From: Zingiber officinale
Taxonomy: Eukaryota; Streptophyta; Magnoliopsida; Zingiberales; Zingiberaceae
Direction: 5' to 3'
DNA length: 64,000 nt
Assembly: GCF_018446385.1 (NCBI RefSeq)
Contig: NC_056001.1
Location: 10,844,672 to 10,908,671, forward strand
A program made the translations under genes and the position numbers. Below the pieces are notes generated by a model. The model was not told the DNA's origin. It ran no database searches and saw nothing but the letters and a program-made list of their open reading frames with translations. Positions 1-13,006 of this stretch are shown in pieces (the first letter of the stretch is position 1; every line of letters begins with the position of its first letter).

Positions 1-2
1 TT

Positions 3-3000
3 CCGGAGTTCTTGAAGGGGGTGGGAAACGGAGTGGAAGCGCACGCCGCGAAGCTGGAATCAGAGATCGGAGATTTCCAGAAGCTTCTCGTCACGCGAAC
101 CCTTCGCCTCAAGAAACTCGGCATTCCCTGCAAACATGTGAATGTTCTTTTCTTGTTTTTTTTGTAAAATCTCTCCTTCTCTGTCAAGTTTATTCTATCA
201 TTGTTAAAGGAATTACTGATTCAGTTTGGTTTAAGCTATCAATATCAGTATACACAAATGATATTCTAGGAAAATGGAGTTGATCTTGTTCTTCCAAGTT
301 TCAAGATATGGCTCCATAAAAAAAAATAGGCACTCTTCTAAGGGAATCGACTGCTGTTCAAAATAATTTAACACTCCCATCTGAGACTTTCGTGAAGTTT
401 TGACAATTATAGGACTACATCATCTGCTTCCAAAAAAGAAAAAAATCTGGAGAAGCTCAAGTTTTGCAAGAGTTTTATGCCCCGATGGTTTAGTAGCTGA
501 TCCTGATTAGGTGAATATAGCTTATGTGCTTTTGGTTTCTATAATTCCAGTGAGATTCATTAGGACCCTACAAGCTACGGAGATGAGTTTTCCTATGTAG
601 TAGAAGGTTTAGACTTGCTCTCTAACTGTAGTGGTTGTTAATACACTGTCTATTGGTTCCACGGTGATGGTTATCAATACATGGATAGCTTTTAACTATA
701 ATAAGGGGTGTTCAACAACAGTAAAAGCTGGAAAAGAATGTTAGTAATATCGGCTCAAACAAGGACATCATAATGAACCTTAGAGTGAACAAGTGTGTCT
801 TTCCAAATCAGTCTTTCCAAAGTCTAAATTTGAAATTTACAAAAGAGTCCATAAGAAGCATCAAATTTTGGTGTGAATGAGAAGGCATGTAGTAATTTGG
901 ACATTTGCATAATTTAAGTGATAAAATAGGAGATTTGGACCTAACCAACAATGTAATATATCTGAACTGTCTGATCCAATTTGGTTTAGTAAAATTTTGA
1001 CTGCCTGGAAGTGGAAAATCTCAACATTTACTCTTAGTATTTCTATAATATTTTTGGATGGAGAGAATGGTCTAGCTAAGGATTAGGAATGCTATGTTAT
1101 CACTCTTTTCTGTTTTCTACCCTCCTAATAAAACAAATCCTACCAATTTTACTGTTTATTTTCCCTATATTGTGGATCCTGATAAATTTATCCCTTGGTG
1201 GCATCTTCTTCAATTGCTTGAATGTGAAATTGAAGCACTTCTATGTTATTATTCTACTGTTGCACTTGTTTAATCAATTATCTATGATTAGATTTCTTTC
1301 TATCTGCTATTATTGAAGGTTGTATGTGAAATATCTATTACACATTATCACATGGGTATACATAGGAGTCATGATAAAAACCCTATTCTTAAAGTATTAA
1401 TGTGAACTAAACTCATTACCCCTAGTAACCTATTGAAAATATTTTAACACTCAAGTTGAATCCTTATATTTATCGAAGTTGGTTATATAAATTTGAAAAG
1501 TTCTACTAAATATAAAGTGGTAACACTAACCGAGATCATGACTATGACTGTCAAATGAAAGCATAGTACTTGTATGCAGGTAAAAACGAAACATAAAAAA
1601 GTTAATAGAGCATGCAACTAACAAACTCTTAGAGCTCAGATCTGCATATGACCAATGATGTGCTTGACCTAAAATTAATACATCAACAAAGAGAGGACAA
1701 AGAGAGCAAGGATGAAGTGAAACAAGCATGAAGAGAAAGATCTCCCTTGAGTGAGCTTTTTCACAAAATTAGTTTCCTCTGCAATAGATTGAAGGAAAAG
1801 GGAAGCATTTGAAGGTTATGAAGGAAAGATAGTTGGCACAACTCAACTCTTTATTGGACATGACAAATAAGAACAGAACATTTTCTCCAGCTCCACCTTT
1901 TGTTGGATATAACAATATGGATATAAGATATTTTCATTGGTTAGGTTTTCGGCGGAGATGGAAGAAGTTAGTAGAAACCAATACTGGGGAGATTAAGCAA
2001 AAGGAAGTTTCTGCTGAAGGGATAGCTAATAGCATATTTGAAACAGTAAAGGAGAACTAAAACTAGCAAAAAAAAAAGGCAGAGCACACAAATTTGCTAC
2101 ACACTGAAGCAGACAGAAGGGGAGTAGATCTGGAGATTTTGGAAGGATATGATGCAGCAGAAATTGAAGAATGCCAATTCTGGCATGGATATGTTTGATG
2201 GAAGAGGCAAAGAAGAAGAGGGAGATTCTATGGGTAGCAATGCATGAAGATAATTTAAGGAGAAGCTTGCAAAGCGTTGGTGAGCAGCGAGGTGACCGAC
2301 AGCAAAGCGCACTATTTGCAAGCTGGACATTGCCAAGTTATATCTGTACATCTAATAATAGTATTTTTTTAAATCTGGAAACAATTTCTTAAGGTTCGCA
2401 AACTTTCTGTTGTCACTTGTTGGCCAGGAATTATTGCACTGGGAAATTCAAGGACAAAGATAAAGATGTGACTAATAAATAAAGAGTATATAACTAACTG
2501 ATATCCTTGTCTTGCTTCCTTACTCTTCCATGCATGTCAACTTCCAGGGCACCCATCTAGATTTGACCAGGATTTTGTCTTCAATAAAATTGAATATGAC
2601 AGGGCATGTTGCTCTTATATTTTCCTGCAGGACCTGATTCAGATTGGCATTAAACTTATTTAAAATGCAATAATCTGCATTCTCGCAGTGCACAATAGTT
2701 TAATGGCGTAAAAGGATTCATACAACCGACCTCACCTAGTGGGAAAATGCTTGGTTGTTGTTGTAATCTGCATTCTTGCAGTGCTTATGTATATGCTTAT
2801 TGTGTTGCTTGTTTGAATAGAAACCCTGGAATACCTGTATACAGTTCAACATCTTTATTGTTGTTTCAATTTTCAAAATGAGATCATCGTTTCAATTTCC
2901 AAAGGAGATGCAAATTGCAAATATGGAGCAAACTTAACATTCGTGCTTATTTCAGTTTCATCCGTCTGAAATATTGGAAATTCTTTTACCAATTGAATAA

Positions 3001-3134
3001 ATGAATGTTGTTGATCCCTGAAAGTTTGTTCCACTGATTTTTGCTTGTGTATAATGCAGAGGAAACTGATTCTTCGATACACACATAAGTACAGGCTGGG
3101 TCTTTGGAGGCCTCGAGCTGAGGTTCAGAAATGA
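3..3134 (+). CDS. mS41-like mitoribosomal protein (IGR motif), 3' part
   Basis: The 5' end lies outside the window. Visible exons are 3-137 and 3060-3134, joined in phase 0 across a 2.9 kb GT-AG intron, giving 69 codons and a TGA stop. The peptide begins PEFLKGVGNGVEAHAAKLES, continues with LKKLGIPCKH before the intron, and has RKLILRYTHKYRLGLWRPRA after it. An FLK-x-[IV]-G opening, the LGIP-x-K turn and a basic (R/K)-Y-I/L-L tail with a KYR-x-G end match the IGR motif (SAM-like fold) of fungal Fyv4/mS41, a small-subunit mitochondrial ribosomal protein. The splice is supported because the motif is continuous only after joining. Family assignment is from memory of the motif; mitochondrial targeting cannot be judged because the N-terminus is missing. 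Confidence 0.7.
2671..2784 (+). mobile_element. Very short RTE/SINE 3'-end insertion with 21 bp target duplication
   Basis: Inside the intron of the mS41-like gene, a 72 bp insert (2692-2763) is bounded by two copies of a 21 bp sequence starting TAATCTGCATTC (2671-2691 and 2764-2784, one mismatch by eye). The insert ends in the core CCGACCTCACCTAGTGGG followed by a TTG-repeat tail. That is the reverse complement of the 3' end of the RTE-type LINEs at 23.2 kb. It is a 5'-truncated retrotransposition product in + orientation. Confidence 0.75.
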
Positions 3135-4341
3135 GCTCGGGGTTTAAATGTTAAAATTGGACAATGACAGCAACAAGTCTTCCTCAGTTCTGTAATCTCA
3201 GATGGAGTTTGATGAAAATACTTGTTCTTGTTTTAAATCTTCTTCAAAACCAAGGAAACTTGCATAAAACATCTGTTTAGTTTGCAGAATTCCATGACAA
3301 AGCGCACTAGCTGATTAGCTGTGATGTTTATTGTCTTTAGAATATGCAAAATCCTACTTATAGTATCAACAATTCTTGATCCAATATCAAGTCATCCTGC
3401 CTATGAAATTGAGCTTTTTATAGTATCATTGGCATGTGAGCAGCCGGTCTGATTCTTTTGAATTGACGGCTAAAGTTTATTGAAAATATCTATGATAGAA
3501 CAATTTAAGTTGTGTTGTTCTAGAAAAATGACGTTTCAAAAAGAAATTGCTATTTTAATTTTTACCCATTAGCTTTCGGTATGTTTTTTAATTGACATTA
3601 GATAATTTTAGGATGTTAGATTAATTGTTTATTAAAAAAAAGTTTATTCATTAATTTGTTGAAATTGGGATTCAATCTTGGGATGTTTGGGAAATTGAAA
3701 AGACGTCCTGGCATTATGTGTTTATTGGTGGCAAAAACGAATATGTTCGTCCCAGTGTTTTCGTCAATTCATTCTAGGGTCAACACGGAGAAAGTAAATC
3801 ACGGATGACTATTAGCTTTTGGAATAGTGACTAGCATATAAAGGAGGTATTTACCTCGGTTTTGTTGAAATTTGAACCCCAGACTTTATTGGTGGTAACA
3901 CCTCATATGTTAGTTACTAGACCCATCCGAGGGGACTAAACTGTATGGGTAAACTTTTTATAGTGATCGATATCACCGCCGAAATGACCCCTTATCAGAA
4001 ACCTCTGAAGGAATTTTTAGATGAACGGTACCACTTAATTGATAAGAATCTGTACAGGAGAATGCTCAAACCTGGCACCTCAGTCGCACAACGACATTAT
4101 GTGCTTATTGAACTAAGATATTCTGCACAACGAGTTAATGATTAATCAAAGTTAAGGATTGATTCACTCAATGATCAGCACTGCGAGCAGTCACATATTA
4201 TGGCTTGCACGTTCTGATGGCATGAAGATCTATTTTCTTTCTATAATATACTCTTTTTCTCCAGAACGAAGATTTAAATATCAATCTAAGCTCCTCTACT
4301 TGTTTGTAACAGCAAGTAGAAAGCTCAATTTCATAAGCAAG
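3135..4341. other. Intergenic, AT-rich, repeat-like segment
   Basis: The 3' untranslated part of the mS41-like gene is followed by about 1 kb of AT-rich DNA. The stretch around 3,680-3,935 reads like a dispersed repeat remnant (it includes a phrase about GGTGGTAACACCTCA and a pyrimidine-purine junction), but I could not find boundaries or a target duplication. No gene is supported. Confidence 0.4.
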
Positions 4342-4797
4342 ATGGCTCCGTATTGGATCAAAAACGCCTCTCCGGTGACAACTCGTCATGTGATAAACTT
4401 AACTGATGACGCATCATCAGCAGAAAAATGGGTGTATGGTGGTGTACTCTACGGTGGAGTTGGCTGGCCGAGGATTGTGGCATTGAGGACCAACTGTGTG
4501 AGGGGCAGAGTGGCCACTCTTCAGCTTTGTGCCAGAAACAAATGTCTCCTCCACACGCCCTACCTTCCTCCGGCCATCTATTTCCTTGAAGACGGCGACA
4601 TAACCTTTGTTGGATTTGGACTGGACAGTGATGTCTCCACCCTTGAGGATGACTACTGCCTTTGCTGTCAAAATGCTGTCGACTTGGATCGTGCATTCAC
4701 GGAGTACAGGGAGAAGAAATTGTGTCAACAAGAGTTCGATTTGAAAGATTGCATTGGAGAAACTGAGAGCTCAATTCCAAGAGACGCCTCAACGTGA
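4342..4797 (+). pseudogene. Degenerate plant 3'-5' exonuclease (WRN-type) domain
   Basis: A 151-codon open frame from the ATG at 4342; the frame is open further upstream, but that part has no similarity I recognise. Residues of about 66-122 look like the WRN/DnaQ-type exonuclease fold of short plant 3'-5' exonucleases: RVATLQLCARNKCLL (beta strand and family signature), then FVGFGLDSDVSTLEDDY, where the D of the second acidic motif is kept, and NAVDLDRAF. The first catalytic motif, normally GLDxEW just before the VATLQLC strand, is replaced by a sequence without D-x-E, and the C-terminal third with the last acidic motif is missing. Without these it should not be a nuclease. It is probably a decayed copy; a non-catalytic expressed protein cannot be excluded. 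Confidence 0.55.
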
Positions 4798-5922
4798 TAT
4801 TCCAGTAAGTAATTGCGACGCTGAAAAGCCAAGAGGATCGATCGACGTCTACGTCTGTCACAGATTGGGTTGCAAAATATTAAACAAGTAGACGTGAGTA
4901 GTTGGTTTTGAATCGCTGGATTTCATGGATAGATAATTGGATTGCAAATTGTTCTTTAGGGATTTCACATTTATATGCTTAAGCCAAATGGGGCTATTTA
5001 ATAGCCAATTTTTTAAAAAATAATTTAATTTTTGCAATACTTCAAACATGCAAAATCTCTAATAAGCATCAAGGATGCAGATGAGATGATTGAAGTTAGC
5101 TCTTTAATCGCCATTTCTGAGGCATGCATAATGAAACCGTTTTTTTAAAACTTTCCTCGCGCCTTTTGTTCACTTTTGGCTTAAATGCGAAATCCTTCAA
5201 ATTCCTTTGTTTTGGCTGCTTCGCCTCAAATAAACTCGCCTTACAAAGAGTCAACTTCCTAAAATGCACCAAAAACATAATTCCGTTAGGGAGACAAATA
5301 TTAAATAGCATTTCGGCTTGTGACTCAAAAAACAATTCAAAATTATTGTTTCCAAGATTCAACTAAAATTGCGCGGTAGTTAATGGTGTCCGATAAAACA
5401 TGTTTACAAATATGATCCTACTAGCAAGATACATCTTCATCACCTTTCAATGAGAAACCCTCCAACTCAAATCGAACACATCTCTAGAAACATAGGTACC
5501 ACATTAGATCTGAGTTTCTCAAAACCATCCAAGTACTTTAACATACTTGCCTAGGGTAAAGAGCCAGCTGCTTACAGGGAAATGCCCTCTGTCCTTTTCT
5601 TGAATTTCCATGTATGCACCCTGAAAATTACACTAGGAAGGATTAGAAAACCAGTGCAACAATATCCAATAAATGACTTGTATACTAGTCGTGATTCCTT
5701 TCTCAATGACTGACACTTAGAAACATCTTTCCTTGTCAGCAATCAGGTAATCCTTGTTGCCACACTTACCTTAAGCTGCAGCCAATACACAGCCCCATTC
5801 TTAGAAGTAGAATGTCTTAAGCATCAAGGAAGAAAGAAACAAAGACAAATACCTCCTAGTTTCTTTCCTACTTTGGAAGGTTCAAAATGCAAAATTCAAC
5901 TCACCGCCAGACTCAATACTGA
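4798..5922. other. Spacer and likely 3' UTR of the zinc-knuckle gene
   Basis: AT-rich DNA without a supportable gene. The part nearest 5,922 is probably the 3' untranslated region of the minus-strand CCHC gene. Open frames around 5,096-5,366 occur on both strands at once and have no family features. Confidence 0.4.
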
Positions 5923-8900
5923 TTAATAACGGCCGTATGCGTTCCCAAAATCTTCACGTCTTTGGCGCTGGAATTCACCATACCCTTCAGGTGGCCTTGA
6001 AGCTGAATAGTTATCGGCAGGGTACTGGTGTCTGCTTCCAGAATCCATGGGTAAGCTAGACCCAGCATACTGCAGATTCCTGGAGGATTGGTCGTATTCA
6101 ACCAAAGATGGTTGGCTATATGCAGTCTGTCGTGTTTGAGACTGCTTTTGAATAAATTCCTGCCACTGTTTCAAGTGCTCAGTCCTTGTATCAGCCAGCT
6201 TCTTCATGTAATCCTCTCTAAGCTGCCTTATGCACTGCATATAATATGTGCAACTATTACACCAAGAGCGTGCCATTGTATAAATAAGTTTTGAGTTCAC
6301 GCGCACACAGAAAACAGTAGATGGTTGTTTCATACAAGAAAGAAAAAGAAAAGGATAAAAATAAAAGAATACTAAATTATGAACTATCAAATAAGTATTT
6401 CGTCTCAATTACTCGGGGAAACTCACATCAATGCTAGGCTGAACCAAGGGACATTACTGTCAGATTTATGAATCTCCCATATGACTATCAGCTTGCCTTA
6501 ATAAAATCAGAATACAAAAAACTAAGAAGTCAAACTACTGGTAGGAATGGTACATACTACATATGGATAGGTACAAACTGCCATTAAGAACGGTATAGGT
6601 TATAGAACAATTTGATTATGTTAAATATGATTGAATGACTACCCATCCCAAAAGATATCCTCCCTTTTATATGTGAGCAAGAGTGGATTCAGTCCAAGCC
6701 CAACTTGTGGAGTGACTTAACTAAGAGGCATATAATTTTTTACAATAGAGAAAATGTAGGATTCAACTACAAAGTCAACTGCACTGTTATCATGCTACAT
6801 TTAAATGAGTAATCACTTAAACCAAATTTTTAGCAATTAGAAAAGGTCTGATTTATGAATTATGAACAATATGCTTTCAATTTTAACAGATCTAGCCATT
6901 TAGGTAGGCCTTCATTAAACAAGTTCAGGGATAAAACCAGCAAATGTGAATCAGTACAATCAAAATGTACCTATTCTTAAGCACCCAACAACGTTTTGGA
7001 ACACGTATTTAACATGTATTAATCTGCAGTATTGATAACAAAAAACAGCCAACAAAGGCCTCATACATGGATCTAAGATAAGGCCTCACATACTGGAAGT
7101 TGATATGCGAGTATTTCAGGATTCTGAATCAAAACAGTAGCAAAGCAGTTCACAATTCAAGCATTCAACAACAAAGGAGATTTATTTATCACTTCTCTTC
7201 TCAACTTTACCATTCAACTCTCTCCTCCCAACTCCACTTTTCCATTGATTCTTCTTTATCAGCAGTTTCCTTCATATTCCATTTGGCCTTACCTTCTACT
7301 ATGATCAACATGCATAATGCATATTTCATGCAGACAAAGTATTTAAAGAGGTTAAGGTTGTCAACTCTGATGTATGAACTGGGTCCATAGATAAATAATT
7401 GGATCAGTTACAGCCAAGATAAATTGAATATTTAGCAAAGCTACTGAAATTAGTAGGAACAATATGATTTTGAACCTTCTACTAGAGCTTTCTTTAAGGA
7501 TGGAGAAGTAACCTGGCAGGACAGTTCAATGTAGGTTAAAGGGGGTTTTCTTTGAATATAAATAATAATCCATTTATTTTTGTATATTTGAAGTAGTTTT
7601 GAACTATCATATATTCACAATCCATCTAAAGGAGCACAAGCATATTTTAATAGCTCAAGTCATGCATTTATTGCATTATTTGAAGGAGCATTAAAGAATG
7701 TATTAAATTTCTTCTTTAACAGCATCAGATTAGGAAGAAAAACTACTAACAGGAAGCTAATAATTAACATGTAAACAAATTGAACACAACACTATTGAGA
7801 AGCATATACATGTAGATTAGGAGATAATAACTACCAGAAAACAAAGGTCCAAATATCTTTCATGTACATATGACAACTGCAAACGTGAAGGGATTTCTTA
7901 ATAGACGCACAGTTAACCAATATGCTTAAATGATACCTCACGGTGCTTGTAGTTCTCTTCATCCTCTTCTTGAGCGTGTATTCTTGACAATTCTATGACC
8001 TCTTCCTTAAATTCCTTCTCAAGATCTTCCAAAGATTGAGAGTAACTATGCGAGTCATATTTATGCTCAGGAAGGGAATCTGTTCTCCACCTCTCAACAT
8101 CCCAGCTACCTTCATGCAAACCAGTAAAATGATTGCGCCCATCAAAAGATCTAAATGTGTCCCGTCCAACATCTGGACGAAGAGGAGACTTTGAGTGTGT
8201 TTGGCGACCTTTTCCTCCATCATTAGGATAAGCTTCGGGAAATGAAGAACATGTAAGCAATTCCAGACTATAAATCCAGACTTGTAAGGTAGATTGATGC
8301 TTTATCTAGAGAGTAGAATATGTTTGAAGAGGGGTCAATGCCAGAACGATACACAAATCTCAAAGGGTAATCAAACCATAATAGGCTGTCCTTTCAATAA
8401 ATCAGTCTGACCCAGAAGCACGGAGAAAATCACTTCATAATCGAACACATAAAGCTTGAACTTACCTCTTGCTGCAAAGGACAAACGCTAAATTATTTCA
8501 TGATCAAACATATAGGATAATCTCTTAAATAATTGTCAAACCAGAAAGAAAACTAATGGATGAAACAATATGTTTTCAGGTACCAATATCTCTGCAACTG
8601 ACAGAGAGATCCATTCCCTACCTCTTGGAGAACCCCTAGATATTTTATGTGGGTCTTGACGAACATGTTCTTCAGCCGGCCTTTCCTGATTGGCACTCCT
8701 GCTTGGGAAGCGTGATGCACTTCTAGGGCTAGAATGAGACCTTTGAGATTCAGAACGTCTTAGATGTGTAGATTTTGGACTTCCATGAGGTGATCTAATC
8801 TCATTTCTGTTTGAACTACTAGGGCTTCTCTGTCTATCCTTGCCATCCTGAATTGTTTTATGAACAGCATCTACCCCTTTTGCTAAAATTAATCGGTCTT

Positions 8901-10314
8901 TCCCACTAACAAATAGAAACTTCTCGTCCATTTTAATCTTACAGCCAACATCCATTTCAATTTGATTTATCACCTTCTCAGAGAAAAGGATTCTCACATT
9001 CTTGTCTCTAGCAGGAACTCTTTCAAAAAACTCTGCAGATTTACGGCTTGCTCCAAGTGTTGATGGACATCCCTAAAGGAAACATGGTAATAGAGAGGAT
9101 TAGGCCTTTTACAGCATAAAAGAAAAATAAAAATAGAGTAAATGTCTGGCTTCATTAAATATAACAGAGCATGAACTTGAAAATATTTCCTCAACTTTTT
9201 ACTTATACCACATGCTGTGAAATGTTATGTTTCTATAATAAAGTTAGATATGTAGCCAAAAGCTAGAAACCTTTAGAAGGTTATTGCTAAAAGAAAAAAA
9301 AATCCATAAAACTAAAATTTCTGCATTCTCCTTCCACTATTGCTGATTCTTTCCATAAAGATTAATTTTAGTGAGCTCAGTTTGCTAGCTACAAATGGAA
9401 GCACTCAATGAGGAAAAAGATATGTACACCCATTGTCTTAGTAAGCAGATGATCATATTAATTTTGAGTTGTTCTTGAAGAACACATTTTCAAAACAGCA
9501 TACCTGCTCTTTAGAAATAAGAAGTGTGTCAGCTAATTATGTTTATGAAAAAAAATGAATGGAACAAATTCAGGTTAACTAAAAATGGTTACAGAGAGGA
9601 GGAAAAACGTCATGATAAAAACAAGTACACATTTTAAACCAGCTTTTGTACAGCATAAGGTGCCATAAAGGAGATATCATAGTTTGCATGACTCACTCCT
9701 CTTCTACCCCAGCTTTTCTGGATACCTCCTTAAAAATAAATAATTTAATATTGTCAGTAAACATAAGAATCTACTGAACTATTCTTCCTATAAACAAAAA
9801 CAAGTACATTTAAAATAAAAGTGTTTGAAGCATACCAAAGAGATAGAACATTTTGGTTTCACAGGGTAGAATAAAAAGCAAAGTAATTCCGAATTTTCTG
9901 TCTAACAAGATCGGTAGTGATACCACAGTAAAGTTTGACAAACTCATCTGCAAGTCAGATTCCCTTGTAGCAACATCTTACCCAAATTATACAGCTTACC
10001 TGAGTAAAATGGCCTGACTCCCCACAAATCTTGCATATCATTTCTTCTTCTTTTCTTTTCTTCCAATTTCTTTCAGTTGCCTTAGCTTTAGCCTCCCAAA
10101 CCTTGGCCTCTCTACTTGTAAAATCAGTTGGCACAGCATTAGGGTCTCGAGGTTCATCTTCCTCGTCAGAATGACTACCAGAAAGGGCCCTCTTGTTTGT
10201 ATCCCCTTTCTGTGTGGTTGTATCAACTTTTGATTGCACCGGACCAGTATATGCCTTCCCATAGATTTCATTAAAAAGCTCATCATCTATTTCAGGGCTT
10301 GCATGTCTGGCCAT
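5923..10314 (-). CDS. CCHC zinc-knuckle protein with KH-like domain and RS-rich segment
   Basis: Five coding blocks on the minus strand join in frame: 10314-10000 (starts MARHASPEIDDELF), 9072-8622, an optional 6 nt microexon 8471-8466, 8232-7937 and 6234-5923 (stop TAA). This gives about 457 residues without the microexon. The zinc knuckle CKICGESGHFTQGC is assembled across the first splice, which supports that junction. Next come a conserved GASRKSAEFFERVPARDKN block and a KH-like segment (GCKIKMDEKFLFVSGKDR). A Ser/Arg-rich stretch follows, then an acidic coiled-coil-like region, then a Gln/Tyr/Arg-rich tail ending GNAYGRY. Knuckle, KH-like fold and RS content suggest an RNA-binding nuclear protein; the exact role is unknown. 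A 5' UTR exon probably lies at about 12,560-12,231, with GT donor at 12230-12229 and acceptor just before 10338. Confidence 0.8.
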
Positions 10315-10338
10315 TTTGAGAAGCCAACGAATTAAAAC

Positions 10339-12230
10339 CTGAATCACAAATAAGTATGGTTATAATCTTCATTTGACATTTTCCAATCATCATTCTTCAA
10401 CAAAAGTAAAATTGCTCTGCCTGATGACAATTGAATGACTGTAGTCACCTGTAAGATTATTTCCATCTCATAACACCCCATGGAAGCTTGCACAGCAAAA
10501 GCTAAAATTATATAATGAAAGCCAAAAAATGACTAAAGAGGTATTCAATTTCTAATAGTCAAATGCAGCGTTGTTTAATTTTAAACCAGCTTTAGTAACC
10601 ATCACATTATGCTATATCCTCAAAAGGTTGGGAAATTTTCAAATTTTCCCAATGGTTTTCATTTGGGCTAATTCTTAGCTTTAATAAGTGACTAATTTAG
10701 GTGGTAATTTAGAAGGGTAAAATATGCAATTTGGTCCTACATAGGGAACAATTTAACTACAAATGAAAAACCTTGGGGTACTTTGACATTAATTAATTGT
10801 AATAGAGTAGCCTGAAAAAATTGTTAAACATTGAATGGTATTTTGAAAATTGCCCTACAAAGTTGCAAGAAAATGAAAACACAATGGTCAACGAATAATG
10901 TTAAAGTATTCCTTGTATTACAGATTAATCTTTACCAGGATTGTAAGCAATAATCATCACTTGATTTTCCAAGTCAAAGTCTATGTTACTAGGACTCATA
11001 TATGTGTATCTGGCACATGTAAGGATCCATGTTACACTCATTATTTTTTTCAATGTTTGGAGTGTTTAGGACTGCTTTTAAGGATTCTGACTAGATTATG
11101 TCCAATTTGAGATTTATTAAGCCAATAGATTGTTGAGTCACATGTTGATCAAGTTAAGTTTGTCTTAGATACAAACCACATGTGAATCAGATTTTTGAGT
11201 GTTCTATAACTCAACTGATGGTGAACCAAAATGAACCAGTCTGCCTCCAAACAACAATAATAAAAATTAAAAAATTCACAAATCAAACATAGTATTTCAA
11301 CTGCATTTACATACTTTGCACCCTTGAAGCTTTCTTTAGGCTATTAAGTTACAAAATACCTATCTATTTGGAATAATTTCCTCTCTCCTTCAAATGATTC
11401 TGGCATCAAAGCTTTAAATATATGTAACAACACTAGGGCTATCAATAGTGGATCAACAATACCATCTGACTACTACGCTCATAGCACTTTACCAAGCTCT
11501 TTTAAATTAGTTGTTTAATATCTTATTTTAGACTTACCCTGAAGGATTCTTTTTTTTTAGGCTTACTCAGCAGGTTATAAAAAGCCACATCCAGAAGCAT
11601 TATGCTCTCAAGATATTAAAAAAAAAACCCTGCAATTCTCTATTCAAACTTTATATAAATCAATAAGGGCCTTCTAATTGGAGACCAAGAATATACCTTT
11701 TGTTGTATGTTTCAACATCCAAATTGTCTAATGCGCTGGATATGTCTGAATACAATTGAAACAGTAAAATAAAGAGAAAATTTTATAATACATCTAAACA
11801 TTTGGATTATTTACTAGAACTAAAATCATTAGCTAAGCTAGTATTGTTTATGAATCACGTTTAAATAAACCCTATCTTCAACTGAAATGGAAACGACATT
11901 AAAATAATTTTACATACGCTCTAACTTTTTCTTGCAATGAATCTAAGCTATAGTTAATTTAATGTATTCAGAAAATAGAATTGATTGAAAAGTTGTGTAT
12001 GATGAATAGTCAGTTGGTTCGTAAAAGCAAGGAAGTAAAAACACTCCAAGGATAGCCCTTCCTGACACAGATCATAGATTCTAAGAGAAATGGATGCAGC
12101 AACAAATTGACTTCATGTCAAGTCAAGACCTCTGACATTGCAGAAGCAAGAAAAAAAAACAGACGAATCGCAAAAGCATTAAAAAAAAAAAAGGAAGCAA
12201 AAGTGAAGGGGCATGAGGACAAATTCATAC
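10339..12230 (-). other. 5' UTR intron of the zinc-knuckle gene
   Basis: A 1.9 kb AT-rich stretch between the inferred non-coding first exon and the exon with the start codon. The acceptor reads TTTGTGATTCAG on the minus strand. No coding content recognised. An open frame at 12,375-12,578 lies in the GC-rich first exon and is low-complexity Pro/Ser/Arg, so I do not treat it as a gene. Confidence 0.5.
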
Positions 12231-12559
12231 CTTGTAGTTAAAGATTGCAAATGAGGGCTTCAATACTTAGAGCACTCAAATGTTAAATGCTTCAAGTATA
12301 TCGGTGCCTGATATCCTTGTCAAGAAGCGACGATGACAGAAATGACGAGATTACGGCGGGCGCTACAAGAACGGTCAGAAGGTCAGCTGTGACGGCAAGG
12401 GAGGAAGGAGGAGTTCTCGAAGGCGAGGAGGGCTGACGAAGCGCGATCGAGGAGCGGGCACTGACGGGGAAACCGTGGAAAAGGGAGGGCGACGATGGAA
12501 CGTGGCGGCGAGCAGCTTCGATTGGGATCGAGTCGGAGTTTCGGAGACTGGAATTAGGG

Positions 12560-13006
12560 CAAGCATCTGCTCACTCATTTGTGTATGAACGTTTCAGCTT
12601 ACGGATCGGGTTTCAACTAGATCCGATAGGTAAACCGAATCCAATGTAAACACCGTCCTGAATTCATCAAATTTGGGAAAGTTTTATTTTGGTCCCTAAC
12701 ATCTTGTTCCTTTATTTAAATATATAATTTTTAAAAATTGTGCTATTCTTGATTTTCTCGCCTAATCGGATAAGAAACGGTGACGGGGAAAGGTCAGGCC
12801 TGGAAACATAACTCAACAACGTGATAGTTCATTGGCGGAGTGGATCTGGAACCCACACTGCCTGTGTGCCACGTTGATCCTTGTTTTGGGTTTCGCGTCG
12901 TTGGGTATTAAACAAGCGGGGGGAAATATTTCCCTGATCGCTTCCCAAAAAGGGCCGTACTTTTAACGCTTCCGTTCGATCCTTCCGCCGTCGACAGGAG
13001 GCCGCC
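12560..13006. promoter_or_regulatory. Divergent promoter between CCHC gene and E(z) gene
   Basis: Two housekeeping-like genes lie head to head. The GC-rich first exon of the minus-strand CCHC gene ends near 12,560 and the E(z) ATG is at 13007. The roughly 450 bp between them must hold both core promoters and the E(z) 5' UTR. I see no convincing TATA box in a suitable position for either gene. Transcription starts are inferred, not seen. Confidence 0.55.

Noticed and set aside
7100..7390. 96-codon plus-strand frame in an intron of the zinc-knuckle gene
   Set aside because: Low-complexity Ser/His/Phe composition from pyrimidine-rich DNA, with no family similarity.
12375..12578. 67-codon minus frame upstream of the zinc-knuckle start
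   Set aside because: Lies in the inferred GC-rich 5' UTR exon; Pro/Ser/Arg-rich with no conserved motif. It could be a uORF but there is nothing to support it.
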